In this document: positions 53,328-63,189 of the stretch, in pieces
Layout: each line of letters opens with the position of its first letter
How positions within the stretch are numbered: position 1 is the first letter of the stretch
Assembly: GCF_043555835.1 (NCBI RefSeq)
Contig: NZ_JBIGHV010000004.1
Coordinates: 62,001-126,000 of the forward strand
Source: Pelomonas parva
Lineage (GTDB): Bacteria > Pseudomonadota > Gammaproteobacteria > Burkholderiales > Burkholderiaceae_C
Reading direction: 5' to 3'
Length of the DNA: 64,000 nt
Translations under genes and position numbers: made by a program
Notes under the pieces: model-generated
What the model was told of the DNA's origin: nothing
The model's input: the letters and a program-made list of their open reading frames with translations, nothing else
The model's database searches: none

Positions 53328-53450
53328 TCAGGCCGGGTTGTCCACGTCGATGAACTGCCAGCTCAATCCCAGGTCCTGCGCGACCTGGGCGCCCACGCCC
53401 TGCACGCCGTAGCGCTCGGTCGCATGGTGGCCGGCAGCGATGAAGGCCAC
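53328..53450 (-). pseudogene. Duplicate 3' end of the Nif3-family gene
   Basis: Minus-strand translation gives VAFIAAGHHATERYGVQGVG, then a diverged stretch, then WQFIDVDNPA and a stop. The intact gene at 55266-56012 ends with the same VAFIAAGHHATERYGVQGVG and RFIDVPNPA. The plus-strand bases around 53393-53448 are nearly identical to 55331-55388. Homology stops at about 53450 and there is no 5' part. It marks one edge of the M14 peptidase block. Confidence 0.85.
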
Positions 53451-53571
53451 CCGGCGCGGTGGCCTTCTGCCGTCCTGCCCAGCCGCTTGCCCAGCAACAT
53501 GCTGCAGCCTTTCATCGGGCGGCGCGGCGGCTGGCAGACTGCCGACCACCCACGCAGCCACGGAGACCCGC

Positions 53572-54492
53572 TTGCCCTCAGCCCCCTACCCCATCGGCAC
53601 CCCGGGCCAGGCCTGGGGCCCCACGGAAGTGGCCGCGTGGCGCGCAGGCGTCGTCCGGCAGCGCAGCTACACCGCCGACGTGCTGGCCGCTCTCGAGCCG
53701 CTGCGCCAGGACTTCGATGTCAGCGAGTACGGCGCCGTCGTCTACGACGACCAGCGCTTCGCCCTGATGGTCTTGCGCAGCCGCCACTGGCGCGACGACT
53801 TGCCCACGCTGGTGGTCACCGGCGGCGTGCACGGCTACGAGACCAGCGGCGTGATGGGCGCCCTGCAGTTCCTGCGCGAGCACGGTCTGGAGACCGCCGG
53901 CCGGGCCAACCTGCTGACGGTGCCCTGCGTCAGCCCCTGGGCCTACGAACGCGTGCAACGCTGGAACCGTGACGCGCAGGACCCCAACCGCAACTTCCGC
54001 CCCGACAGCCCGGTGGGCGAGTCTGCAGCGCTGGTGGCCCTGCTGGCACCGCTGCGCGGCCGTGTGTTGCTGCACATCGACCTGCACGAGACCACGGACA
54101 GCGACGAGGCCGAGTTCCGCCCCGCGCTGGCGGCCCGTGACGGCGAGGCCTTCGCGCCGGACAGCGTGCCCGACGGCTTCTACCTCGTTGACGACGAAGA
54201 CCGCCCCGAGCCCGAGTTCCAGCGCGCCGTCATCGACGCCGTCGCCCAGGTGACGCACATCGCGCCGCCCGATGCCCAGGGCCTCATCATCGGCTGCCCG
54301 CTGCAATCGCCCGGCGTCATCCGCTACGCCGTGACGAGGAAGAACCTGTGCGCCGCCATCACGGCAGCGCGCTTCAGCACGACCACCGAGGTCTACCCCG
54401 ACAGCCCGCGCACGACGCCGCAGCAATGCATCGCCGCGCAGGTCACCGCCGTGCGCGCGGCCATTGCCTACGCGCTGTCGGCCACGGCCTGA
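53572..54492 (+). CDS. M14-like zinc carboxypeptidase
   Basis: 306 residues from a TTG at 53572, preceded by CGGAG; the frame extends upstream to an ATG at 53440, but that part lies inside the Nif3 relic. Zinc ligands HxxE are in TGGVHGYETSGVMG (about residue 83) and the third His is in LLHIDLHETTDSD. The catalytic Glu may be the one in STTTEVYPDSP. Closest types are M14 peptidases and succinylglutamate desuccinylase/aspartoacylase-like enzymes. It is not exported. It lies between the two copies of the Nif3 3' end. Confidence 0.75.
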   Translation: MPSAPYPIGTPGQAWGPTEVAAWRAGVVRQRSYTADVLAALEPLRQDFDVSEYGAVVYDDQRFALMVLRSRHWRDDLPTLVVTGGVHGYETSGVMGALQFLREHGLETAGRANLLTVPCVSPWAYERVQRWNRDAQDPNRNFRPDSPVGESAALVALLAPLRGRVLLHIDLHETTDSDEAEFRPALAARDGEAFAPDSVPDGFYLVDDEDRPEPEFQRAVIDAVAQVTHIAPPDAQGLIIGCPLQSPGVIRYAVTRKNLCAAITAARFSTTTEVYPDSPRTTPQQCIAAQVTAVRAAIAYALSATA

Positions 54493-54496
54493 CGCG

Positions 54497-55144
54497 CTAC
54501 TGGCACGTCCGCACGTCCTTGGCGCCAGCGCCTTGCGTGGCCTGCAGATGCGTCAAGGTGCGCGCCATCCGGCCCATGCGGCGCGTCACCAAGCCCTGCG
54601 CGTCGCGCTCGAGCTTGACGCAGAGATCGGGGTCCAGCCCCATCGCGATGCGCTCCTCGAAGGTGGGCCTGGGCGAGTTGCTGCGCGGATCGGTCGTGGC
54701 CGGGTTGGCCAGTGCACCACGCAGGACCTCGATGCGGGGCCGCAGGTTCAAGGGGCCACTGCTTGAAGCGGGCTGCGCCGGCGACGGCACCACGCCGTGG
54801 GCGCCGACCGTCGCGGTTGCGCCGTCGGGGCTGGCCACGGCGCCTGTGGCGATGACGAACTCCGGCGGCACGATGACCCGGATCTCCACCGGCACAACCA
54901 CCGCCTGCGGCCGTTCGACCGGCGTGCGGCGTGGGCTCGGCGGCGGCACCAGACGCAACACCAAGGCCTGACTGGCCTCAGCACCGCCGACCGGCGAGCG
55001 GCGCCCTTGCCAGAGCAGCAACAGCACCGCAGCATGCGCCATCAGCACGGCCAGGATCACGACACGCCGGTGTCGCCCGGACCCACCGGGCCACCGCACC
55101 CCGACGGCACTCAAGCCGCAGGCCGATGCGCGTCCACGCACCAA
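54497..55144 (-). CDS. Membrane-anchored protein of unknown function (TonB-like N-terminus)
   Basis: 215 residues. A basic N-terminus is followed by one membrane helix (VVILAVLMAHAAVLLLLW, about 28-45) and a Pro/Val-rich periplasmic region. The end is charged and helical (DPDLCVKLERDAQGLVTRRM). The helix with His-Ala-Ala is reminiscent of TonB-type energy transducers, but the C-terminal TonB fold is not visible. It ends 4 bp from the convergent M14 gene. Confidence 0.55.
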   Translation of the reverse strand: MVRGRASACGLSAVGVRWPGGSGRHRRVVILAVLMAHAAVLLLLWQGRRSPVGGAEASQALVLRLVPPPSPRRTPVERPQAVVVPVEIRVIVPPEFVIATGAVASPDGATATVGAHGVVPSPAQPASSSGPLNLRPRIEVLRGALANPATTDPRSNSPRPTFEERIAMGLDPDLCVKLERDAQGLVTRRMGRMARTLTHLQATQGAGAKDVRTCQ

Positions 55145-55265
55145 CGCGGCGCCACGGTCAGGGCGGAGGGGCTGCGGCGACAGGCGTGACAGTGCATCGG
55201 CGCATGCTAGGCGCCGTCACCGGCTGCGGCGTTACGCCAGCATTAGGGCGCGGTGGGGCGATCGC

Positions 55266-56012
55266 TCAGGCCGGGTTGGGCACGTCGATGAAACGCACCT
55301 CCAGCCCCAGCTCGGCCGCCACGCGCTCGCCCACGCCCTGCACGCCGTAGCGCTCGGTCGCATGGTGGCCGGCGGCGATGAAGGCCACGCCGGTTTCGCG
55401 GGCGTAGTGGGCCTGGGGCTCGGAGATCTCGCCGGTGATGAAGACATCGGCGCCGGCCGCGATCGCCGCCTCGAAATAGCCTTGCGCGCCGCCCGTGCAC
55501 CAGGCGACGCGGCGCAGCGGCCGACCATCGCCCTCGGCCAGCACCGGCTCGCGGCCGGTCAGCGTGCGCAGTTGCGCCGCCAGCCCGGCCAGCGTCGTCG
55601 GCGCGGTGCTGGCGATGAAGCCCAGGTCCTGCTCGCCGAAACGGCCATCCGCCGTCCAGCCCAGGCGCTTGCCGAGCTGCGCGTTGTTGCCCAGCTCGGC
55701 GTGCGCGTCCAGCGGCAGGTGGTAGGCGAACAGGTTGATGTCGTGCTGGATCAGCCGCGCCAGCCGCTGCTTCATCCAGCCCGTCACGCGGCCGTCCTGG
55801 CCGCGCCAGAACAGGCCGTGGTGGACCAGGATGGCATCGGCGCCCGCCTCGATGGCAGCGTCGATCAGCGCCAGGCTGGCAGTGACCCCGCAGACCAGCC
55901 GGTTGACCTCGGCGCGGCCCTCGACCTGCAGACCGTTCGGCCCATAATCTTTGAAGCGCCCGGGCTCCAGCCATTGATTGAGCTGGCGTTCCAGCGCGGT
56001 GCGATCGGTCAT
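55266..56012 (-). CDS. Nif3-like dinuclear metal-centre protein
   Basis: 248 residues. Metal-binding residues appear in ILVHHGLFWRG (about 61), the AYHLPLDAH segment (about 95) and IAAGHHATERYG near the C-terminus. The YbgI/Nif3 family forms hexameric rings and is often annotated as GTP cyclohydrolase I type 2 or a 3-hydroxybutyrate-like assembly; the real reaction is not known. It is divergent from the DegS-like gene, with 18 bp between starts. A duplicate of its 3' end lies at 53328-53450. Confidence 0.9.
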   Translation of the reverse strand: MTDRTALERQLNQWLEPGRFKDYGPNGLQVEGRAEVNRLVCGVTASLALIDAAIEAGADAILVHHGLFWRGQDGRVTGWMKQRLARLIQHDINLFAYHLPLDAHAELGNNAQLGKRLGWTADGRFGEQDLGFIASTAPTTLAGLAAQLRTLTGREPVLAEGDGRPLRRVAWCTGGAQGYFEAAIAAGADVFITGEISEPQAHYARETGVAFIAAGHHATERYGVQGVGERVAAELGLEVRFIDVPNPA

Positions 56013-56030
56013 GGCTTGTGAGGTAAACGG

Positions 56031-57190
<1,160 letters not shown>

Positions 57191-57215
<25 letters not shown>

Positions 57216-57994
57216 TCCTCGGCGTCTTCCGGCGCCTGGGTGTGCTTGACGAAGTACTTCGCCGCGAACAGGCCGACCTCGTAGAGCAGGCACATCGGGA
57301 TGGCCAGCGCGAGCTGAGAGACGATGTCGGGCGGCGTGATGATGGCCGCGATGACGAAGGCCAGCACGATGAAGTAGCCACGCCACTCGCGCAGCTTCTC
57401 CACCGACACGATGCCCATGCGCGCCAGCACGACGACGACCACCGGCACCTCGAAGGCCGCGCCGAAGGCGATGAACATGTTCATCACGAAGCCGAGATAG
57501 GCCTCGATGTCAGGCGCCGCCGTGATGCTCTTGGGCGCAAAGCTCTGGATGAAGGCGAAGACCTGGCCAAAGACGAAGAAGTAGCAGAACGCCACGCCGC
57601 CGAAGAACAGCAGCGTGCTGGACAGCACCAGCGGCATGACCAGGCGCTTCTCGTGCGAATACAGACCTGGCGCGACGAAGGCCCAGGCCTGGTAGAGCAC
57701 GATCGGCAGCGACAGCATGAAGCCGGCCAGCATCGTGATCTTGATCGGCACGAAGAAGGGCGCGATGACGTTGGTCGCGATCATCTTCGTGCCCTCGGGC
57801 AGGTTGGCCACCAGCGGTGCGGCCAGCCAGTCGTAGAGCTGACCCGGGCCAGGGTAGAAGCACAGCACGCCGAAGCAGACGGCGATGGCGATGACGGCGC
57901 GCAGCAGCCGGTCGCGCAACTCCATCAGGTGGGCGACGAAGGGCTGCTCGGTGCCGGCCAGTTCGTCGTGGTCGGGCTTCTGGAAAGAACTCAT
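57191..57994 (-). CDS. tatC: Twin-arginine translocase subunit TatC
   Basis: 267 residues from the ATG at 57994, which shares one base with the tatB stop (TGATG). Six membrane helices, with the N-terminal PFVAHLMELRDRLLRAV signature, FPGLYSHEKR-type loop (VAPGLYSHEKRLVMP), and EVPVVVVVLARMG near helix 5. TatC is the receptor for twin-arginine signal peptides. Last gene of the tatABC run. Confidence 0.97.
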
Positions 57995-58464
57995 CAACGG
58001 ATACCTGGCGGGCGGAAACGCGCCACGCGCGCGGCACCTGACTGCGTATGCCGGCGGACGCCGGCCTTTTGCTTGAACCACATCGGCGTACTGCCGCGCT
58101 TGAGGCGCCAGTTCTTCTTCGGGTGGCGGTACTCAGGCGCCGGCGCCGCGAGTGCCGAGTCATAGGACGAATCGCTACTCACGTCCTGCCAGGTCTGGTT
58201 CAGCGCGTTGGTGGCGCTGTCGACCTCTTGGCGCACGCTCTGCTCGACGTCGCTCACCGCCGTCTGGAACTGGGACTTCATCTTCTGAAGCTCCTCCAGC
58301 TCGATGGAGCGGTTTACCTCCGCCTTCACGTCGGCCACGTAGCGCTGCGCCTTGCCCAGCAAGGCGCCGACGGTGCGGGCGACGCGCGGCAGCTTCTCGG
58401 GGCCGATGACGATCAGCGCCACTGCGCCGATCAGCGCGATCTTGTCAAAACCGAAGTCCAACAC
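57994..58464 (-). CDS. tatB: Sec-independent translocase subunit TatB
   Basis: 156 residues from a GTG at 58464. A single N-terminal membrane helix with LIGAVALIVIGPEKLPRVAR, the TatB-type Gly-Pro-Glu-Lys-Leu-Pro hinge, is followed by an amphipathic helix and a long charged tail. The family usually starts with FDIGF; here the start is MLDFGFDK. It lies between tatA and tatC. Confidence 0.95.
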   Translation of the reverse strand: MLDFGFDKIALIGAVALIVIGPEKLPRVARTVGALLGKAQRYVADVKAEVNRSIELEELQKMKSQFQTAVSDVEQSVRQEVDSATNALNQTWQDVSSDSSYDSALAAPAPEYRHPKKNWRLKRGSTPMWFKQKAGVRRHTQSGAARVARFRPPGIR

Positions 58465-58701
58465 TTAGGACTTGGTCTTGGCGTCGACGTCCACGGTGTT
58501 CGGGTCGTTGACCTTGCCGGCGGTGACCTGCTGCGGCGGCTTGGCCGCGTCTTCGGACGTCGTACCGTCCTTCACACCGTCCTTGAAACCCTTGACGGCG
58601 GCGCCGAGATCCGAACCGACGTTGCGCAGCTTCTTCGTGCCGAAGATGGCGATGACGACGACGAGGACGATCAGCCAGTGCCAAATACTGAATGAACCCA
58701 T
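58465..58701 (-). CDS. tatA: Twin-arginine translocase subunit TatA
   Basis: 78 residues: MGSFSIWHWLIVLVVVIAIFGTKKLRNVGSD-type membrane helix with the FGTKKLR hinge, an amphipathic helix (LGAAVKGFKDGVKD) and a polar tail. It polymerises to form the Tat pore. Its stop codon directly abuts the tatB GTG. Confidence 0.96.
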   Translation of the reverse strand: MGSFSIWHWLIVLVVVIAIFGTKKLRNVGSDLGAAVKGFKDGVKDGTTSEDAAKPPQQVTAGKVNDPNTVDVDAKTKS

Positions 58702-58749
58702 GATGCTTGCTCCTTGTGGACTGGCTCAAATTCTAGGTGAGGGCTACCC

Positions 58750-59097
58750 CTAGCCTTTCAACCAGGGTCTGGGGCCGCCCATCACATGCAAATGGAGGTG
58801 ATAAACCTCCTGGCCGCCATCCTGCCCGGTGTTGATGACATGACGGAAACCGTTGGTGACGCCCAACTCCTTCATGAGCTTGGGGCCTAGGGCCACCATG
58901 TGACCGAGCAGCTGGCTTTCAGCCTCCGTCACGTCGGCCATGGAGGCAATGTGGCGCTTGGGGATGATGAGGATGTGGACCGGCGCCCAGGGATGGATGT
59001 CGTGGAAGGCGAGGACTTGTTCGTCCTCGTAGACCTTCTTGCTCGGAATCTGGCCGGCGACGATCTTGCAGAAGATGCAGTGGGGGTCCGCGCTCAT
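58750..59097 (-). CDS. HIT family nucleotide-binding hydrolase
   Basis: 115 residues from the ATG at 59097 (shares one base with the hisE stop). The zinc-type N-terminus CIFCKIVAGQIPSKK and the histidine triad VYHLHLHVMGG are complete, giving an HinT/PKCI-like AMP-lysine phosphoramidase. The position between hisE and tatA is standard for betaproteobacteria. Confidence 0.95.
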   Translation of the reverse strand: MSADPHCIFCKIVAGQIPSKKVYEDEQVLAFHDIHPWAPVHILIIPKRHIASMADVTEAESQLLGHMVALGPKLMKELGVTNGFRHVINTGQDGGQEVYHLHLHVMGGPRPWLKG

Positions 59098-59420
59098 CAC
59101 TTGTGTCCTCGTTGGGCGAATTCCGTCAGGCCGGACAGACCTTCGCGCCGGGCCAGTTCGTTCAGCACGTCCTCGGGCTTGAGCCCGAAGTGGGCCAGCG
59201 CCACCAGGCTGTGGAACCACAGGTCGGCCACTTCGTAGACGACTTTCTGCGGGTCGCCGTCCTTGGCGGCCATGACGGTCTCGGTGGCTTCCTCGCCGAC
59301 CTTCTTCAGGATGGCGTCCAGGCCCTTGTCGAAGAGCTTGGCGACGTAGCTGGTGCTGGGGTCGGCACCTTTGCGCGATTCGATGACCGCGCTGACGCGG
59401 GAGAGGATGTCGTCACTCAT
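59097..59420 (-). CDS. hisE: Phosphoribosyl-ATP pyrophosphatase HisE
   Basis: 107 residues with the conserved SYVAKLFDKGLDAILKKVGE and EATETVMAAKDGD acid-rich helices that bind Mg-pyrophosphate, and VYEVADLWFHSLVAL. Second step of histidine synthesis. It overlaps hisI by 8 bp. Confidence 0.96.
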   Translation of the reverse strand: MSDDILSRVSAVIESRKGADPSTSYVAKLFDKGLDAILKKVGEEATETVMAAKDGDPQKVVYEVADLWFHSLVALAHFGLKPEDVLNELARREGLSGLTEFAQRGHK

Positions 59421-59802
59421 AGATCTTCGCGGGGTCTTTCAGCACAGGCTCGGTGGCGCCCCAGACGCCGTTCTCCAGCTTCTGGAAAAAGCAGCTGTGG
59501 CGGCCGGTGTGGCAGGCGATGCCGGGTTCATGGCCCAGCTGCGTGATGGTCAGCAGCACGACGTCGTTGTCGCAGTCCATGCGGATGGCATGCACCTGCT
59601 GGAAGTGGCCGCTCTCCTCGCCCTTGTGCCAGAGCTTGCCGCGCGAGCGGCTCCAGTACACGGCCTGGCCGCGCTGGGCCGTCAGCGCCAGCGCCTCGCG
59701 GTTCATCCACGCGAACATCAGCACGTCGCCCGTGCCCTGCTCCTGGGCGATGACGGGCACCAGGCCCTTGTCGTCCCACTTCACTTCATCAAGCCAGTTC
59801 AT
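59413..59802 (-). CDS. hisI: Phosphoribosyl-AMP cyclohydrolase HisI
   Basis: 129 residues. Signature SRSRGKLWHKGEESGHFQQV and the metal ligands in DCDNDVVLL and CHTGRHSCFF. Third step of histidine synthesis. Upstream lies mutT and not hisF, so the operon is interrupted here. Confidence 0.96.
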   Translation of the reverse strand: MNWLDEVKWDDKGLVPVIAQEQGTGDVLMFAWMNREALALTAQRGQAVYWSRSRGKLWHKGEESGHFQQVHAIRMDCDNDVVLLTITQLGHEPGIACHTGRHSCFFQKLENGVWGATEPVLKDPAKIYE

Positions 59803-59806
59803 CTTT

Positions 59807-60232
59807 TCAGTCTAGGTGAGTCGGGCCGACGTGGCCGCGCTCTTGGGCAAACCAGTTCAGCACGGGGATGGTGCCGGGCAGCACGGGTCTGACCTGCACC
59901 GGCAGGCTGGCCCAGGCCATCTGCTGACCTTCCAGCATCTGGAACTCGCCGGTCCAATCGAACACCTTGCAGAAGTTCAGCCGCACGCGGGCATGGGGGT
60001 AGTCCATGACCAGCGTCTGCCACGGGTGGGCGGCACCTATGCAGATGCCCAACTCTTCATGCAGCTCGCGGGCCAGTGCCTGCTCGACGCTTTCGCCCGC
60101 CTCGACCTTGCCGCCAGGGAACTCCCAGTAGCCGGCGTAGACCTTGCCTTCGGGGCGCGAGGTCAGCAGGAACTGGCCGTCAGGCGCGACGAGCACGCCC
60201 ACCGCAACTTCGGTGATCTCGCGTTCGGTCAT
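59807..60232 (-). CDS. Nudix hydrolase, MutT-type
   Basis: 141 residues. The Nudix box GGKVEAGESVEQALARELHE continuing to EELGI fits GX5EX7REUXEEXGU. YWEFPGGK before it is typical for MutT (8-oxo-dGTPase) enzymes. Its start overlaps the DUF815 stop by 4 bp. Confidence 0.88.
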   Translation of the reverse strand: MTEREITEVAVGVLVAPDGQFLLTSRPEGKVYAGYWEFPGGKVEAGESVEQALARELHEELGICIGAAHPWQTLVMDYPHARVRLNFCKVFDWTGEFQMLEGQQMAWASLPVQVRPVLPGTIPVLNWFAQERGHVGPTHLD

Positions 60233-61095
60233 TCGACCCGCCCCGCCATATCCCGCGCGAACTGGTAAGCCACCCGGCCCGAGCGCGAGCCGCGCTCCAG
60301 CGCCCAGATCAGCGATGGCTGGCGAGCGGCCTCGATGGCCGCCTCATCCAGCCCAAAGTGACGCAGCCACTGGCCGACGATGGCCAGGTATTCGTTCTGG
60401 CTGAAGGGATAGAAGCTGATCCACAGCCCGAAGCGCTCGGACAGCGAAATCTTCTCCTCGACCGCCTCACCGGGATGGATCTCGCCATGCTCGCCTCGCG
60501 TGCCGCCCAGGTTGTCCACCATCTTCTCGGGCAGCAGGTGGCGGCGGTTGCTGGTGGCGTAGATCAGCACGTTGTCGCCGGCCGCCGCCACGGAGCCATC
60601 GAGCACGCTCTTCAGCGCCTTGTAGCTGGCCTCGCCTTCGTCAAAGCTCAGGTCGTCGCAAAAAACGACGAAGCGCTCCGGGCGGGCTGCGACCTGCTCG
60701 ACGAGGTCGGGCAAGTCCACCAGGTCGGCCTTGTCGACTTCGATGAGGCGCAGGCCCTGGGCCGAGAACTCGTTCAGCACCGCCTTGATGAGGGAACTCT
60801 TGCCTGTGCCCTTGGCGCCCGTCAGCAGCACGTTGTTGGCCGGCCGGCCGGCGACGAACTGGGCCGTGTTGCGCAGCAGGCGCTCCTTCTGCGGCTCCAC
60901 TTCCTGAAGGTCGGACAGGCGGATGCGGCTGACGGCACGCACCGGCTCCAGCACCAGCGCGCCGTGCCGCCGGCGGGCGCGGAAGGCGGTGGACGCGGCC
61001 CAGTCGGGCGGCGTGGCGGCGTGGGGCAGAACCGCTTCGAGACGGGTCAGCAGACCCTCGGCGCGGTTGAGGAAGGATTCCAGAGCGGCAGACAT
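60229..61095 (-). CDS. DUF815 P-loop ATPase
   Basis: 288 residues. Walker A is LLTGAKGTGKSSLIKAV (about 92), Walker B RFVVFCDDLSFDEGE (about 142), and a sensor Asn-Arg lies in YATSNRRHLLPE. The family is AAA-like and of unknown function. In other Burkholderiales it is often near argJ and mutT; here it accompanies mutT only. Confidence 0.85.
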   Translation of the reverse strand: MSAALESFLNRAEGLLTRLEAVLPHAATPPDWAASTAFRARRRHGALVLEPVRAVSRIRLSDLQEVEPQKERLLRNTAQFVAGRPANNVLLTGAKGTGKSSLIKAVLNEFSAQGLRLIEVDKADLVDLPDLVEQVAARPERFVVFCDDLSFDEGEASYKALKSVLDGSVAAAGDNVLIYATSNRRHLLPEKMVDNLGGTRGEHGEIHPGEAVEEKISLSERFGLWISFYPFSQNEYLAIVGQWLRHFGLDEAAIEAARQPSLIWALERGSRSGRVAYQFARDMAGRVE

Positions 61096-61118
61096 CGCCG
61101 CAGTTTAGGCGGGCCGCC

Positions 61119-61742
61119 TCAGCCGATGCTTCGCAGCGACGCTTCCAGCTGCTCCGTCGGCAGCCGCTTGAACCCCGAGCGGGCATAGCGCTGCAGCCGC
61201 CCGATGATGAAGCTGACCCACACCGAGGCCTGCGCGTTGGCCTGCACGGTCGGCGTCAGCGAGCCCTGCGCCTCGGCCGCCGCGCGCAAGACCTGGCGCA
61301 GCGAGGACTCGATGCGATCGAAGAACTGGTTGATGCGCGCCGTCAGCCGCTCGTTCTCGTAGACCAGCGCGTCGCCCACCATGACGCGCGTCATGCCCGG
61401 GTTCTTCTCACCGAACTGCAGGATGACGCTGGCGATGCGCGCGGCGGCACCGGGGGGCGGCAGCGGGTGAGGGGCGTCGACGACCTGGTGGACGAGACCG
61501 AAGACGCTGCTCTCGATGAAGTCGATGAGCGCCTCGAACATCTGCGCCTTGCTGGCGAAGTGGCGGTACAGCGCCGCCTCGCTCACATCCAGCTTGGCCG
61601 CCAGCGCCGCCGTCGTGATGCGGTCGGCGCCAGGCTGCTCCAGCATGCCGGCCAGCACCTGCAGGATTTGCGTGCGGCGCTCGCCAGGCTTGGGGCGTTT
61701 CTTGGGAGCGGGGGCGGCAGTTGCGGGCGGGTCGGCGTCCAT
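61119..61742 (-). CDS. slmA: Nucleoid occlusion factor SlmA (TetR family)
   Basis: 207 residues. The helix-turn-helix is ITTAALAAKLDVSEAALYRH, followed by FASKAQMFEALIDFIE, the SlmA version of TetR domains. SlmA binds palindromic sites on the chromosome and blocks FtsZ polymerisation over DNA. The position near argB and the HAD gene is common for betaproteobacterial slmA. Confidence 0.9.
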   Translation of the reverse strand: MDADPPATAAPAPKKRPKPGERRTQILQVLAGMLEQPGADRITTAALAAKLDVSEAALYRHFASKAQMFEALIDFIESSVFGLVHQVVDAPHPLPPPGAAARIASVILQFGEKNPGMTRVMVGDALVYENERLTARINQFFDRIESSLRQVLRAAAEAQGSLTPTVQANAQASVWVSFIIGRLQRYARSGFKRLPTEQLEASLRSIG

Positions 61743-61751
61743 GGCGCGATG

Positions 61752-62438
61752 CTAGTCGCGCAGCCAGCCGAGGCGCCGGGCCTCGTAGATCGCTTCCACC
61801 TTGGAGCGCACGTGCAGCTTGCGGTAGACGCGCTTCACATACGTCATGACCGTGTGCGGCGACACCTGCATGAACTGCGCAATCTCGTCGAAGGTGAAGC
61901 CCTTGGCGGCCAGGTGCAGCACGCGCGACTCCTGCTCCGACAGTGCGACGATCTCCTCGTCGGCCAGCGTGGCGGCCATGGCCTCGGGCGAGGGGCCGGT
62001 CGACGCCTGGGCGCCAGGCGCCAGGCGCACCAGCAGGCGGCGGGCAATGATGGGGCTGATGGGGCTGCCGCCGGCGCGCAAAGACCGCAGCTGACCAGGC
62101 AGGTCCAGCGCCAGGCTGTCCTTGAGCAGGTAGCCGGTGGCGCCGGCCTCGATGCTCGCCACCACATGCTGTTCGTCGCCGAACACCGAGATGACCATCA
62201 CCTCGCACTGCGGCCGCGTCTGCGCGGCGTGGCGGATCAGCTCGATGCCGCTGCCGCCGGGCAGGTCCAGGTCGACCAGCAGCACGTCGGGCAGCAACTG
62301 GTCGAACATGCGGCGGCCCTGCGGCAGGTCGGGCGCGATGCCGAGCAGTTCGATGTCGGGCACGCTGCCCAGCGCGTGGGTGAAGGCCTCGCGGAAGCGG
62401 GCCTGGTCTTCGACGATGAGAACCGAGAACGGAGTCAT
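61752..62438 (-). CDS. NarL/FixJ-type response regulator
   Basis: 228 residues. Receiver domain with acidic pair in VLIVEDQARF, phosphoacceptor Asp in VLLVDLDLPGGSG and Lys in TGYLLKDSLA. The C-terminal LuxR helix-turn-helix is LSEQESRVLHLAAKGFTFDE to VKRVYRKLHV. No histidine kinase gene is adjacent in this window, so its signal is unknown. The stop is close to the slmA start. Confidence 0.9.
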   Translation of the reverse strand: MTPFSVLIVEDQARFREAFTHALGSVPDIELLGIAPDLPQGRRMFDQLLPDVLLVDLDLPGGSGIELIRHAAQTRPQCEVMVISVFGDEQHVVASIEAGATGYLLKDSLALDLPGQLRSLRAGGSPISPIIARRLLVRLAPGAQASTGPSPEAMAATLADEEIVALSEQESRVLHLAAKGFTFDEIAQFMQVSPHTVMTYVKRVYRKLHVRSKVEAIYEARRLGWLRD

Positions 62439-62514
62439 TGATTCTTCTGATTCTTCAATGGCGCGAAGCCGGTATTGTCGTGCCAGGAGCGCCCGTTGCC
62501 ATGCACGTCTTCCT

Positions 62515-63189
62515 TCAGAACTTGGGGGCCCGGGCCAGCGCAGACAGCGACCGCACGCGGCGGCTCACATAGGCGGGGCGGTGATGCAGGCGGCGGCCGT
62601 CGGCGGCCTTGCGCAGCCAGCGCTGCATCCACACCGTGGCCATCCCCAGGCTGCGGGCAGACTTCTGGTGGATGAGCGTGTCTTCGACGAGCACGCACTG
62701 CTCGGGCCGCAGCCTCAGGCGCGCCAGCACGATGCGGAACATGCGCGCATCCGGCTTGGGCCGTGACTCGCGGAAGCAGCTCATGTCCTCGACGCAGACC
62801 ATGCCTTCGAAGACGCCCGTCAGCCCGATGGCCGCCAGCACGCGCTTGGCGTAGGCGCGTGGCGCATTGGTCATCAGGAACTTGCGGCCCGGTAGCCGGC
62901 GCAGCGCGGCCAGGTCTTGCGCGTGGCCGTGCAGGTGCGGGTCCAGGCCCGGCAGCAGATGGGTCTCGTGCAGGAAGTGCGCAGCCTTCACGCCATGGTG
63001 GCGCTGCAGGCCGGTCAGCGTGGCGCCGTAGCGGTTGAAGTAGCCATGGCGCAGCGCCACGGCCTCCTCGGTCGTCAGGCCGAGGTGCGTCTCGATGTAG
63101 CTCGTCATCGACGCGTTCAGCTCGGGGAAAGCGCGCTGCGACGCGTTATGCAGCGTGTCGTCGAGGTCGAACAGCCAGACTCTGGACAT
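62515..63189 (-). CDS. HAD-type pyrimidine 5'-nucleotidase
   Basis: 224 residues from the ATG at 63189, overlapping the argB stop by one base. HAD motif I is WLFDLDDTLHNA, motif II LMTNAPRAYAK, motif III KPDARMF with VEDTLIHQKSA as motif IV. This is the SDT1/YjjG-like pyrimidine nucleotidase group. It is co-transcribed with argB. Confidence 0.88.
   Translation of the reverse strand: MSRVWLFDLDDTLHNASQRAFPELNASMTSYIETHLGLTTEEAVALRHGYFNRYGATLTGLQRHHGVKAAHFLHETHLLPGLDPHLHGHAQDLAALRRLPGRKFLMTNAPRAYAKRVLAAIGLTGVFEGMVCVEDMSCFRESRPKPDARMFRIVLARLRLRPEQCVLVEDTLIHQKSARSLGMATVWMQRWLRKAADGRRLHHRPAYVSRRVRSLSALARAPKF

Noticed and set aside
53318..53340. Hairpin CAACCC...GGGTTG after the pectin lyase as a terminator
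   Set aside because: No T-run follows, and half of it is simply the Nif3 gene end, which is present in the intact gene without the pairing arm.
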